From assembly GCA_023460085.1 (NCBI GenBank), contig JAEWRI010000014.1, forward strand, positions 1 to 43,924: a stretch of DNA of 43,924 nucleotides. Reading direction: 5' to 3'. This DNA comes from Bacillota bacterium (lineage in GTDB: Bacteria; Bacillota; Clostridia; Christensenellales; SZUA-584). Below are positions 38,425 through 43,924 of the stretch, one piece after another (position 1 is the first letter of the stretch; each line of letters begins with the position of its first letter). The position numbers and the translations under genes were made by a program. Below the pieces are notes generated by a model. It had not been told where the DNA came from. It did no database searches and saw nothing but the letters and a program-made list of their open reading frames with translations.

Positions 38425-39852
38425 ATGGGCGAACAAAGCGGCTTTGATGTATTGGCAAAAAAGCGGCAGCAGCTGCTTTCAGCCAGTGTCAAAGAGAAGA
38501 CTGACAATTCCAAGGAACAGCCTGGCCTGACCGCACGGGAGCGCCTTGCAAGGCTGCTGGACGATCAAAGCTTCGTGGAAACAGACGCCTTTGTACAGCA
38601 AACCGGCGCATCGCAAAGCGCACCCGGCGAGGGTGTTGTCACCGGCTATGGTGCGGTCGATGGGCGGGGTGTCTATGTGGTGTCGCAGGACTTCGCGGTG
38701 CTGGGCGGCGCGATGAGCGCCATGCACGCGGCGAAAATTTGCAAGACACTGGATCTCGCGGGGAAGACAGGATTGCCGGTGGTGCTGCTGCTCGATTCGA
38801 TGGGTGTGCGTTTAGGGGAAGGCGCTGCCGCGATGAATGGCTTTAGCAGTGTGTTTGCGCGTCTGGCACGCCTATCGGGCGTGGTGCCGGTGATAACGCT
38901 TGTATGTGGTCAATGTGCGGGTACTGCTGCGTTCTTTGCCCCACTCAGCAGCTTTGTGATTATGATCAAGGGAGTTGGCGGCGTATTTACCGCTGCGCCC
39001 GGTGCCTTTAACAAGACTGAGGTTGCGCCCAAGCCGGATCAAATCGGAGGTGCGGCGGCGCTTGCGAAGCAGGGCGTTGCGCATTTTGAGTGCGCTTCGG
39101 AAGCGGAAGCGTTTGCTTGTGTCGGTCAGCTGCTGTCGTATTTGCCCGACAACAACCTTGTGGACGCGCCGGACGCGAACTGCAATGATGATCTAAACCG
39201 CATGATTGAGAACTATGCCGGAGATTATGACACCCGCCAGATGGTGCGCTCCGTTGCGGACAACGGCGTTTTCTTTGAAACACAAGCCGCGTTTGCATCC
39301 TCGCTGATCACGGGCTTTGCACGCATCAACGGACGCAGCGTGGGCGTGGTTGCTTCCTCCGGTGCGGCGCTTTGCGAGAACGCATGCGCCAAAGCGGCGG
39401 GATTTGTGAGCCTGTGCGATGCTTTTGGTCTTCCCGTCATCACGTTCGTGGATACGATCGGATTTACGCTGTCCGAGAAGCAGGGCGGCATTCTGAGTGC
39501 GGGCGCGGCGCTGGTAAGCGCGTATGCCGAAGCGACGGTTCCGGTGATTGCCGTGATTACCGGCAAGGCGATTGGCGGCGGCTATGTGGCGCTGGCATCG
39601 CGCGCGCTGGGCGCGGACATGGTCTACGCCTGGCCGCAGGCACAGATTTCCTGCCTGTCGGAAGAAGCCTCCGCCATTGTGATGGGCGAGGACAAAGCGG
39701 AAGCGCTGGCTTCTCCGTTTGAAGCGGCGGAAGCGGGCTTAGTGGATGAGGTTATCTATCCCGCGGAAACGCGCCAGCGTATTGCGGGCTCTTTAGAGCT
39801 TGCGATTGGCAAGCGCGAGAATCGCCTGCCCAAAAAGCACGGCGTACGCTAG
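38425..39852 (+). CDS. Acyl-CoA carboxyltransferase subunit (transcarboxylase 12S/MmdA-like), divergent
   Basis: Encodes 475 residues, shorter than the 510-520 usual in the family. It is a two-halved crotonase-fold carboxyltransferase. The N-terminal half has LTARERLARLLDDQSFVE, GVVTGYGAVDGRGVYVVSQDF and a GQCAGTAAFFAP oxyanion segment. The C-terminal half has VDTIGFTLSEKQGGILSAGAALVSAYAEATVP and GGGYVALASRALGAD. In the family these bind the acyl-CoA and biotin. The sequence departs from the usual GGAVYSPA and GGAYDVM forms, so the acyl-CoA substrate is uncertain; methylmalonyl-CoA is the typical guess. It leads an operon with a biotin carrier and a pyruvate/oxaloacetate-type carboxyltransferase, with no biotin carboxylase. 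Confidence 0.85.
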   Translation: MGEQSGFDVLAKKRQQLLSASVKEKTDNSKEQPGLTARERLARLLDDQSFVETDAFVQQTGASQSAPGEGVVTGYGAVDGRGVYVVSQDFAVLGGAMSAMHAAKICKTLDLAGKTGLPVVLLLDSMGVRLGEGAAAMNGFSSVFARLARLSGVVPVITLVCGQCAGTAAFFAPLSSFVIMIKGVGGVFTAAPGAFNKTEVAPKPDQIGGAAALAKQGVAHFECASEAEAFACVGQLLSYLPDNNLVDAPDANCNDDLNRMIENYAGDYDTRQMVRSVADNGVFFETQAAFASSLITGFARINGRSVGVVASSGAALCENACAKAAGFVSLCDAFGLPVITFVDTIGFTLSEKQGGILSAGAALVSAYAEATVPVIAVITGKAIGGGYVALASRALGADMVYAWPQAQISCLSEEASAIVMGEDKAEALASPFEAAEAGLVDEVIYPAETRQRIAGSLELAIGKRENRLPKKHGVR

Positions 39853-39863
39853 GGAGGAACGAT

Positions 39864-40103
39864 ATGTTTGGAAAGCGCAAGCATAAGGAACCGGAATCAG
39901 TTGGTCAGCCGCAGCCGGTGTCTGCCGTACAGGAAGCCCCGCGCGAGGACGCAGCGCTGATAGCGGTCATCGCAGCGGCTGTAGCCGCAATGATGGGGAC
40001 ATCGGCCAATGGCATCGTCATACGTTCGCTGCGCCGCAGCCGTCCCTCGACGCCCCAGTGGGGGATCGCGGGACGGGTACAGAATATCAACCACGAATTT
40101 TGA
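39864..40103 (+). CDS. Small OadG/MmdD-like subunit, C-terminal part only
   Basis: Encodes 79 residues with a GGAGG site before the ATG. After a charged, Gln/Pro-rich N-terminus comes ALIAVIAAAVAAMMG, then VIRSLRRSRPSTPQWGIAGR. This IAA-rich helix plus arginine-rich segment and W-x-x-AGR is the C-terminal signature I associate with OadG-type gamma/delta chains of biotin-dependent decarboxylases. The long N-terminal membrane helix of OadG is absent; the hydrophobic stretch present is only about 15 residues. Such chains stabilise the complex. No OadB membrane pump is encoded nearby. Its place between the two other subunits is typical. Confidence 0.65.
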   Translation: MFGKRKHKEPESVGQPQPVSAVQEAPREDAALIAVIAAAVAAMMGTSANGIVIRSLRRSRPSTPQWGIAGRVQNINHEF

Positions 40104-40122
40104 TTAATCGGAGGAACGGGAT

Positions 40123-40530
40123 ATGCGTAAGTTCAAAATCAACGTCAATGGTGTAAGCTACGAAGTGGAAGTAGAAGAAATCGGCAGCGCGTCCTATGCG
40201 CCGGCTCAGGCGGTACAGACAGCCGCGCCCGCCCCGGCTCCGGTTGCAGTGTCAGCGCCTGTTGCGGCGGCTCCTGCAGCGGCGCCGGCGCCTGTTACGG
40301 CCACTCCGGTGGAGGCGGGAACACAGATTAAATCGCCAATGCCCGGTACGATACTCGATATTAAGGTCAGCGTAGGGGATATGGTTAAGCAGGGCGACGT
40401 GCTGATGATACTGGAAGCCATGAAGATGGAAAACGAGATTCAGGCAGCTGGCGTTGGCAAAGTAGTCGGTATCCACACATCCAAGGGAGCCGCGGTGAAC
40501 GCGGGCGAACTGCTGATAGTCATTAGCTGA
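40123..40530 (+). CDS. Biotin carrier protein (biotinyl domain subunit)
   Basis: Encodes 135 residues. An N-terminal strand region (KFKINVNGVSYEVEVEE) is followed by a long Ala/Pro linker (about 27-62). The biotinyl domain then has the attachment motif EAMKMENE with Lys101 carrying biotin, and the SPMPGTI turn. It ferries carboxyl groups between two carboxyltransferase sites, like the 1.3S subunit of transcarboxylase or the gamma/BCCP of a decarboxylase. The single carrier must serve the two carboxyltransferases on either side in this operon. Confidence 0.93.
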   Translation: MRKFKINVNGVSYEVEVEEIGSASYAPAQAVQTAAPAPAPVAVSAPVAAAPAAAPAPVTATPVEAGTQIKSPMPGTILDIKVSVGDMVKQGDVLMILEAMKMENEIQAAGVGKVVGIHTSKGAAVNAGELLIVIS

Positions 40531-40620
40531 TGCTACTGCAAAAAACATGCCAGTCCGCGCGTTCGTCCTTTTAGCCGGAAATCGCGACCGCGCAAAGCGC
40601 AATTGAATGGAGGATACTTT

Positions 40621-42018
40621 ATGGGAAAAGTATATATAACGGACACCATACTGCGCGACGCACACCAGTCTCAGGCTGCGACGCGCATGAAAACATCGGA
40701 GATGCTTCCGGTGGCAGATCTGCTCGATAAGGCGGGCTATTGGTCGCTGGAAGCATGGGGCGGCGCAACCTACGATTCCTGTCTGCGCTTCCTGTATGAA
40801 GACCCGTGGGAACGCCTGAGGAAACTGCGCGCAGCGATGCCCAATACGCGCCTGCAGATGCTGCTGCGCGGGCAGAATCTGCTGGGTTACAAGCACTATG
40901 CGGACGACATGGTGGACCTGTTTGTCAAAAAGGCTATCGAGAACGGTATCGACGTAATTCGTATATTCGATGCGTTGAATGACACACGCAACATGAAGCG
41001 TGCCATGGAAGCCACGAAACGATATGGCGGCCACTGCGAGGCAGCCATATCGTATACGACCAGCCCGGTGCACACGCGCGAATATTTCGTAAAGCTTGCC
41101 AAAGAACTGGAGGAGATGGGCTCGGATACCATCTGCATCAAGGACATGGCAAACCTTTTGCTGCCTTATGAAGCATATGCGCTCGTAAAGGATATGAAAA
41201 AAGTCATCAAAGTGCCTATTCACGTCCATACGCACAATAAAGCCGGTACGGGAGATATGACGTATCTGAAGGCCATTGAAGCGGGGGCGGAGATTGTGGA
41301 CTGTGCGCTTTCCACGATGTCCAACGGCACGGCGCAGCCGTGCACCGAGTCCCTGGTTGCGACGCTCCAAGGCACGGAATACGATACCGGAATGGATATC
41401 ACGCTGCTTAACAAAATTGCGGAGCACTTTGCGGGTGTCTCCAAACGCCTGATGGACGACGGTTTCCTGAAGCTTGATGTGTTGGGCGTGGACATCAAGA
41501 CGCTGATTTATCAGGTGCCGGGCGGAATGTACAGCAACATGCTGGACCAGTTGGAGAAGCAGGGAGCTTTGGATAAGCTGACACAGGTGCTGGAGGAAGT
41601 ACCGCGCGTGCGTGAGGACTTTGGATTCCCGCCGCTTGTTACGCCCACTAGCCAGATAGTGGGTACCCAGGCCGTGCTCAACGTGGTGGCGGGCGAGCGT
41701 TACAAGATGGTGACCAAGGAGAGCAAAGCACTGTTGCGTGGTGAGTATGGCCGCCTGCCCGCGCCGGTGAACGAAGATGTACGTAAGAAGTGCATTGGCG
41801 ACGACGTCGTGATTACGCATCGTCCCGCCGATGACATTGCACCAGAGCTTGATAAGTATCGCGAGGAAGTCAAGCAGTACAGCAATGCCGAGGAAGATGT
41901 GCTCTCATATGCGATGTTCCCGCAGGTAGCACCGAAATTCTTTGAGTTCAGACGCGCTCAGCAGAAGGGCGTGGACAGCTCTACGCTGGATAAAAAGAAT
42001 ATGATTCATCCCGCGTAA
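40621..42018 (+). CDS. Pyruvate/oxaloacetate carboxyltransferase subunit (5S/OadA/PycB-like)
   Basis: Encodes 465 residues from the ATG at 40621 with GGAGG; the in-frame ATG at 40603 is upstream of that site. The HMGL-like TIM barrel begins YITDTILRDAHQS (Asp13 in the metal site). The catalytic lysine is Lys174 in CIKDMANLL. The metal histidines are in HVHTHNKAGTGD (His203, His205). A carboxylase-specific C-terminal helical domain (about 300-465) follows. It has no biotinyl domain, which is on the separate upstream gene. It transfers carboxyl between biotin and pyruvate. Ends the operon before a hairpin at 42029-42053. Confidence 0.94.
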   Translation: MGKVYITDTILRDAHQSQAATRMKTSEMLPVADLLDKAGYWSLEAWGGATYDSCLRFLYEDPWERLRKLRAAMPNTRLQMLLRGQNLLGYKHYADDMVDLFVKKAIENGIDVIRIFDALNDTRNMKRAMEATKRYGGHCEAAISYTTSPVHTREYFVKLAKELEEMGSDTICIKDMANLLLPYEAYALVKDMKKVIKVPIHVHTHNKAGTGDMTYLKAIEAGAEIVDCALSTMSNGTAQPCTESLVATLQGTEYDTGMDITLLNKIAEHFAGVSKRLMDDGFLKLDVLGVDIKTLIYQVPGGMYSNMLDQLEKQGALDKLTQVLEEVPRVREDFGFPPLVTPTSQIVGTQAVLNVVAGERYKMVTKESKALLRGEYGRLPAPVNEDVRKKCIGDDVVITHRPADDIAPELDKYREEVKQYSNAEEDVLSYAMFPQVAPKFFEFRRAQQKGVDSSTLDKKNMIHPA

Positions 42019-42028
42019 TTTTATCGAA

Positions 42029-42053
42029 GCCGGCGGAGCGCTGCTCCGTCGGC
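42029..42053 (+). terminator. Hairpin after the carboxyltransferase operon
   Basis: GCCGGCGGAGC and GCTCCGTCGGC pair along their length except for one G-T mismatch, with a short loop. No T-run follows, so intrinsic termination is uncertain. Confidence 0.4.
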
Positions 42054-42055
42054 AC

Positions 42056-42084
42056 TTGATATTTAGCCGATTTTGCGGTAAAAT
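42056..42084 (+). promoter_or_regulatory. SigmaA-type promoter for gapA
   Basis: TTGATA (42056-42061) and TAAAAT (42079-42084), 17 bases apart, followed by an AAGGAGGAG site before the ATG at 42131. Confidence 0.7.
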
Positions 42085-42130
42085 GGTTCATAAGAGTTTG
42101 TGATTTTTTTAATTATAAGGAGGAGAACTT

Positions 42131-43141
42131 ATGGCAATCAAAGTTGGTATCAATGGTTTTGGACGCATCGGGCGTCTGGTTTTCAGGGCTGCGGTGGAGA
42201 ATCCGAATATTGAGGTACTGGGAATTAACGATCCCTTTATCGATCCTGAGTACATGGTGTACATGCTCCGCTACGACACCGTGCATGGCCGTTTTAAGGG
42301 CAGCGCGTCATCCAAGGAAGGCGCTATAGTCGTCAATGGCCGCGAGATCAAAGTGTACGCCTGCATGAACGCTTCCGATATTCCGTGGAGCGAGTGCGGC
42401 GCGGAGTACATTGTGGAGTCTACGGGCGTATATACGACAACGGAGAAGGCCAGCGCTCACTTCACGGGCGGCGCAAAGAAGGTTGTTATTTCCGCCCCTT
42501 CCGCTGATGCCCCGATGTTCGTTATGGGCGTCAATCAGGATGTTTATAAGCCGGAGATGAAGGTTGTTTCCAACGCGTCCTGCACGACCAACTGCCTCGC
42601 ACCTTTGGCGAAGGTTGTTGACGATAACTTTGGTATCGTTGAAGGCTTGATGACCACGGTGCATGCCACCACGGCTACCCAGAAGACTGTTGACGGTCCC
42701 TCCAAGAAGGATTGGAGAGGCGGACGTGGTGCTGCGTTCAACATCATTCCGTCGTCCACAGGCGCCGCAAAGGCGGTTGGCAAGGTTATCCCGAAACTCA
42801 ATGGCAAGCTGACCGGCATGTCGTTCCGTGTTCCCACGGCTGACGTGTCTGTCGTCGACCTGACCGTGCGTCTGGAAAAGGCCACAACGTATGATGAAAT
42901 CAAGGCTGCCATGAAAGCCGCTTCCGAAGGTGAACTGAAGGGAATTCTCGGATATACGGAAGACGCAGTGGTTTCGTCCGACTTCATCGGTGACGCGAGG
43001 ACCAGCATCTTTGATGCGGATGCGGGCATTATGCTGAACCCCAACTTCGTGAAGCTCGTCTCCTGGTACGACAACGAATGGGGTTATTCCAACAAGGTTC
43101 TGCTGCTCATCGAGCATATGGCCAAGGTAGACGCGAAGTAA
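42131..43141 (+). CDS. gapA: Glyceraldehyde-3-phosphate dehydrogenase, type I
   Basis: Encodes 336 residues, full length. It opens with the NAD-binding INGFGRIGRLVFRA and has the catalytic Cys151 in SNASCTTNC. The phosphate-binding WRGGRGAAFNIIPSSTGAAKAV and the conserved C-terminal SWYDNEWGYSNK are present. It oxidises glyceraldehyde-3-phosphate to 1,3-bisphosphoglycerate in glycolysis. It has its own promoter, a very strong ribosome site and its own terminator, which fits high expression of a lone gap gene. No pgk or tpi gene follows. Confidence 0.97.
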   Translation: MAIKVGINGFGRIGRLVFRAAVENPNIEVLGINDPFIDPEYMVYMLRYDTVHGRFKGSASSKEGAIVVNGREIKVYACMNASDIPWSECGAEYIVESTGVYTTTEKASAHFTGGAKKVVISAPSADAPMFVMGVNQDVYKPEMKVVSNASCTTNCLAPLAKVVDDNFGIVEGLMTTVHATTATQKTVDGPSKKDWRGGRGAAFNIIPSSTGAAKAVGKVIPKLNGKLTGMSFRVPTADVSVVDLTVRLEKATTYDEIKAAMKAASEGELKGILGYTEDAVVSSDFIGDARTSIFDADAGIMLNPNFVKLVSWYDNEWGYSNKVLLLIEHMAKVDAK

Positions 43142-43159
43142 CATTCTGTTAAGCCTGTA

Positions 43160-43185
43160 AAGCAGCCCGAAAGGGCTGCTTTTTT
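43160..43185 (+). terminator. Strong rho-independent terminator after gapA
   Basis: AAGCAGCCC and GGGCTGCTT form a perfect 9-bp stem around GAAA, with at least four further T. Confidence 0.95.
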
Positions 43186-43237
43186 ATCGACAATATACCC
43201 ATTATATCGACAAAATAACATTTCTTATTATATCGAC
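43185..43237. repeat. Three TATCGAC direct repeats upstream of the last gene
   Basis: TATCGAC occurs at 43185-43191, 43205-43211 and 43231-43237, so spacing is 20 and 26 bases. The last two extend to TTATATCGAC. They lie just before a promoter in AT-rich sequence and could be binding sites for a regulator. Function unknown. Confidence 0.55.
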
Positions 43238-43262
43238 TATTTAATGTATGTTAGATACAGAG

Positions 43263-43292
43263 TTGACAAATGATAGAAAACTATGGTAGGAT
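43263..43292 (+). promoter_or_regulatory. Promoter for the Gre-like gene
   Basis: TTGACA (43263-43268) and TAGGAT (43287-43292), 18 bases apart; a GGAGG site sits 4 bases before the ATG at 43325. Confidence 0.6.
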
Positions 43293-43324
43293 GACATTGA
43301 TAGGGACAATCTGATGGAGGAAGA

Positions 43325-43792
43325 ATGAACTTTACCGTATCCAAGTACGTATTCGACTTTCTTCTTGACCACATGCTTGACATCCATCGCAGGAAGATGA
43401 ATATTGTCAGTCCGTATACAATTGATTATGACTCTTACATGAGTAAACTGAACTGTCTGAACGGTTACATTCGTGGGATCGAGGCATTTCTTGAAGACTC
43501 GAAACCTGCGGATATCAAAGATGAGATTCCGTTTGTGATCATTGGCAGCACCGTCCACTTACGCGCCATAGGGACTGATAAAAGGAAGATAGTAAAGATT
43601 ATATTGCCGAAGGATGAAAGTCATCGAGAAAAAGGAGTGGAAGCGCATCACTGCTTTTCTGAATGGGGACATGAACTAATGCTGAAAAAGCCGCATGAGC
43701 GTGTGCATATAGAACCTGGAGAAGAGCATATTGTTGAGAGTATTCATGTAAATGCCGCACTTTTCGTAAGAAATAATAACAATGAAAATTAA
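43325..43792 (+). CDS. Hypothetical protein with a possible GreA/GreB C-terminal-like domain
   Basis: Encodes 155 residues. I do not recognise the N-terminal 85 or so. From about residue 88 the layout resembles the Gre-factor C-terminal domain: IIGSTVHLRA, then KIVKIILPKDES, CFSEWGHELMLKK and a final ESI strand (compare the GStV, IVg, SPlGrALlGk, eI pattern of GreA). The Gre N-terminal coiled coil is not evident, so the protein may act on RNA polymerase in another way, or only share the fold. Base composition is more AT-rich than its neighbours and it lies six bases from an insertion-sequence end. This suggests recent acquisition. Confidence 0.7.
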   Translation: MNFTVSKYVFDFLLDHMLDIHRRKMNIVSPYTIDYDSYMSKLNCLNGYIRGIEAFLEDSKPADIKDEIPFVIIGSTVHLRAIGTDKRKIVKIILPKDESHREKGVEAHHCFSEWGHELMLKKPHERVHIEPGEEHIVESIHVNAALFVRNNNNEN

Positions 43793-43798
43793 TAATTA

Positions 43799-43824
43799 TG
43801 TAGGTTTGTCAAACATGTTGGACA
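43799..43824 (-). repeat. Terminal inverted repeat of the right-hand insertion sequence
   Basis: The 26 bases begin TGTAGGTTTGTCAAACATG and end GGACA. As in some IS3-like elements, the transposase stop codon lies inside the repeat (43809-43811). The boundary with the host is therefore close to 43799, inferred from the TG terminus. Confidence 0.5.
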
Positions 43825-43922
43825 GTATAGGAGCGCAGATAATCGACTGGTGAACGCCAACCGAGTGGACGCATGGGAATCTTGTTGGAACGGTATCGAT
43901 AGACTTCAAGCTGCAGCTTGAA
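43809..43922 (-). CDS. Integrase-core transposase, C-terminal fragment (5' part outside window)
   Basis: Reading the minus strand from 43922 gives 37 residues and TGA. They include SNKIPMRPLGWRSPVDYL, matching the last part of DDE/rve-type transposases (an N-x-I-P-M-R-P-L-x-W-x-S-P tail). The rest of the gene is beyond the edge. The sequence does not resemble the left-edge transposase, so the two window ends lie in different elements. The orientation is opposite too. Confidence 0.65.
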   Translation of the reverse strand, partial: FKLQLEVYRYRSNKIPMRPLGWRSPVDYLRSYTVQHV

Positions 43923-43924
43923 GT
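43903..43924. repeat. 22-bp perfect palindrome at the right edge
   Basis: ACTTCAAGCTG and CAGCTTGAAGT are exact inverted copies with no loop. It lies inside the transposase fragment, spanning codons for F-K-L-Q-L-E. Its position at the very end of the window suggests an assembly edge as much as biology. Confidence 0.6.

Noticed and set aside
40252..41820. 522-residue minus-strand open frame opposite the biotin carrier and 5S-like genes
   Set aside because: Composition is His/Arg/Gln-rich and it spans two well-supported plus-strand genes. A shadow frame.
1..43924. CRISPR array, tRNA, rRNA or prophage genes
   Set aside because: No regularly spaced repeats, no tRNA-like clover leaf with CCA, no rRNA stretches and no phage structural genes were recognised.

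Overview
The window reads as a chromosomal segment of a Bacillota bacterium, most likely Clostridia with a fairly high GC content. The evidence is gene content and order: an IspH fused to ribosomal protein S1, a HutP-family protein next to cmk, LonB together with LonA and EngB, a T-box leader before pheST, the scpA-scpB-DUF2953-gerW-dacF-rluB block, and several TTG/GTG starts with strong GGAGG ribosome sites. LonB, GerW and a DacF-type carboxypeptidase point to a spore former or a descendant of one. I cannot name the genus.

Layout. Both edges lie inside transposase genes: the tail of an IS3-type transposase and its inverted repeat at 3-126 (+), and the tail of a different integrase-core transposase at 43809-43922 (-). 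The window is therefore probably a contig bounded by insertion sequences. From the left come a ketopantoate-reductase-like gene (-), a small membrane zinc-ribbon protein (+), and a three-gene exopolysaccharide-type set on the minus strand: a secreted GH16 glucanase, a GT2 synthase and a NodB deacetylase. Next are a membrane-bound LuxR-type regulator, an MMPL transporter with a secreted heptad-repeat partner, and the proteolysis block of lonB (+) facing metallophosphoesterase, engB and lon (-).

The middle (15.6-29 kb) carries degV, a GIY-YIG gene, a zinc-ribbon membrane protein (-), the hutP-cmk-plsC-ispH/rpsA operon, an MBL-fold hydrolase, and polA-coaE-slt-substrate-binding lipoprotein-trmH. 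At 29.0-32.8 kb a T-box leader with an apparent UUC (Phe) specifier controls pheS-pheT. zapA follows from its own promoter. A well-formed promoter then precedes an M50 protease and the scpA-scpB-DUF2953-gerW-dacF-rluB run, which serves chromosome segregation, sporulation and cell-wall work.

The last functional block (38.4-42.0 kb) encodes two carboxyltransferase subunits, an OadG-like small protein and a biotin carrier, with neither a biotin carboxylase nor a membrane decarboxylase beta subunit. This is the subunit set expected of a transcarboxylase. gapA follows with its own promoter and terminator. The final gene, 43325-43792, is AT-rich, looks Gre-factor-like in its C-terminal half, and is preceded by three TATCGAC repeats.

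Most of the window is conserved core genome. The observations I rate highest are a complete promoter plus ribosome site inside the ispH part of the ispH-rpsA fusion, the transcarboxylase-like operon, the hairpin over the lonB ribosome site, and the Gre-like gene beside the right-hand insertion sequence. I saw no CRISPR array, tRNA, rRNA, prophage or recognisable defence system.
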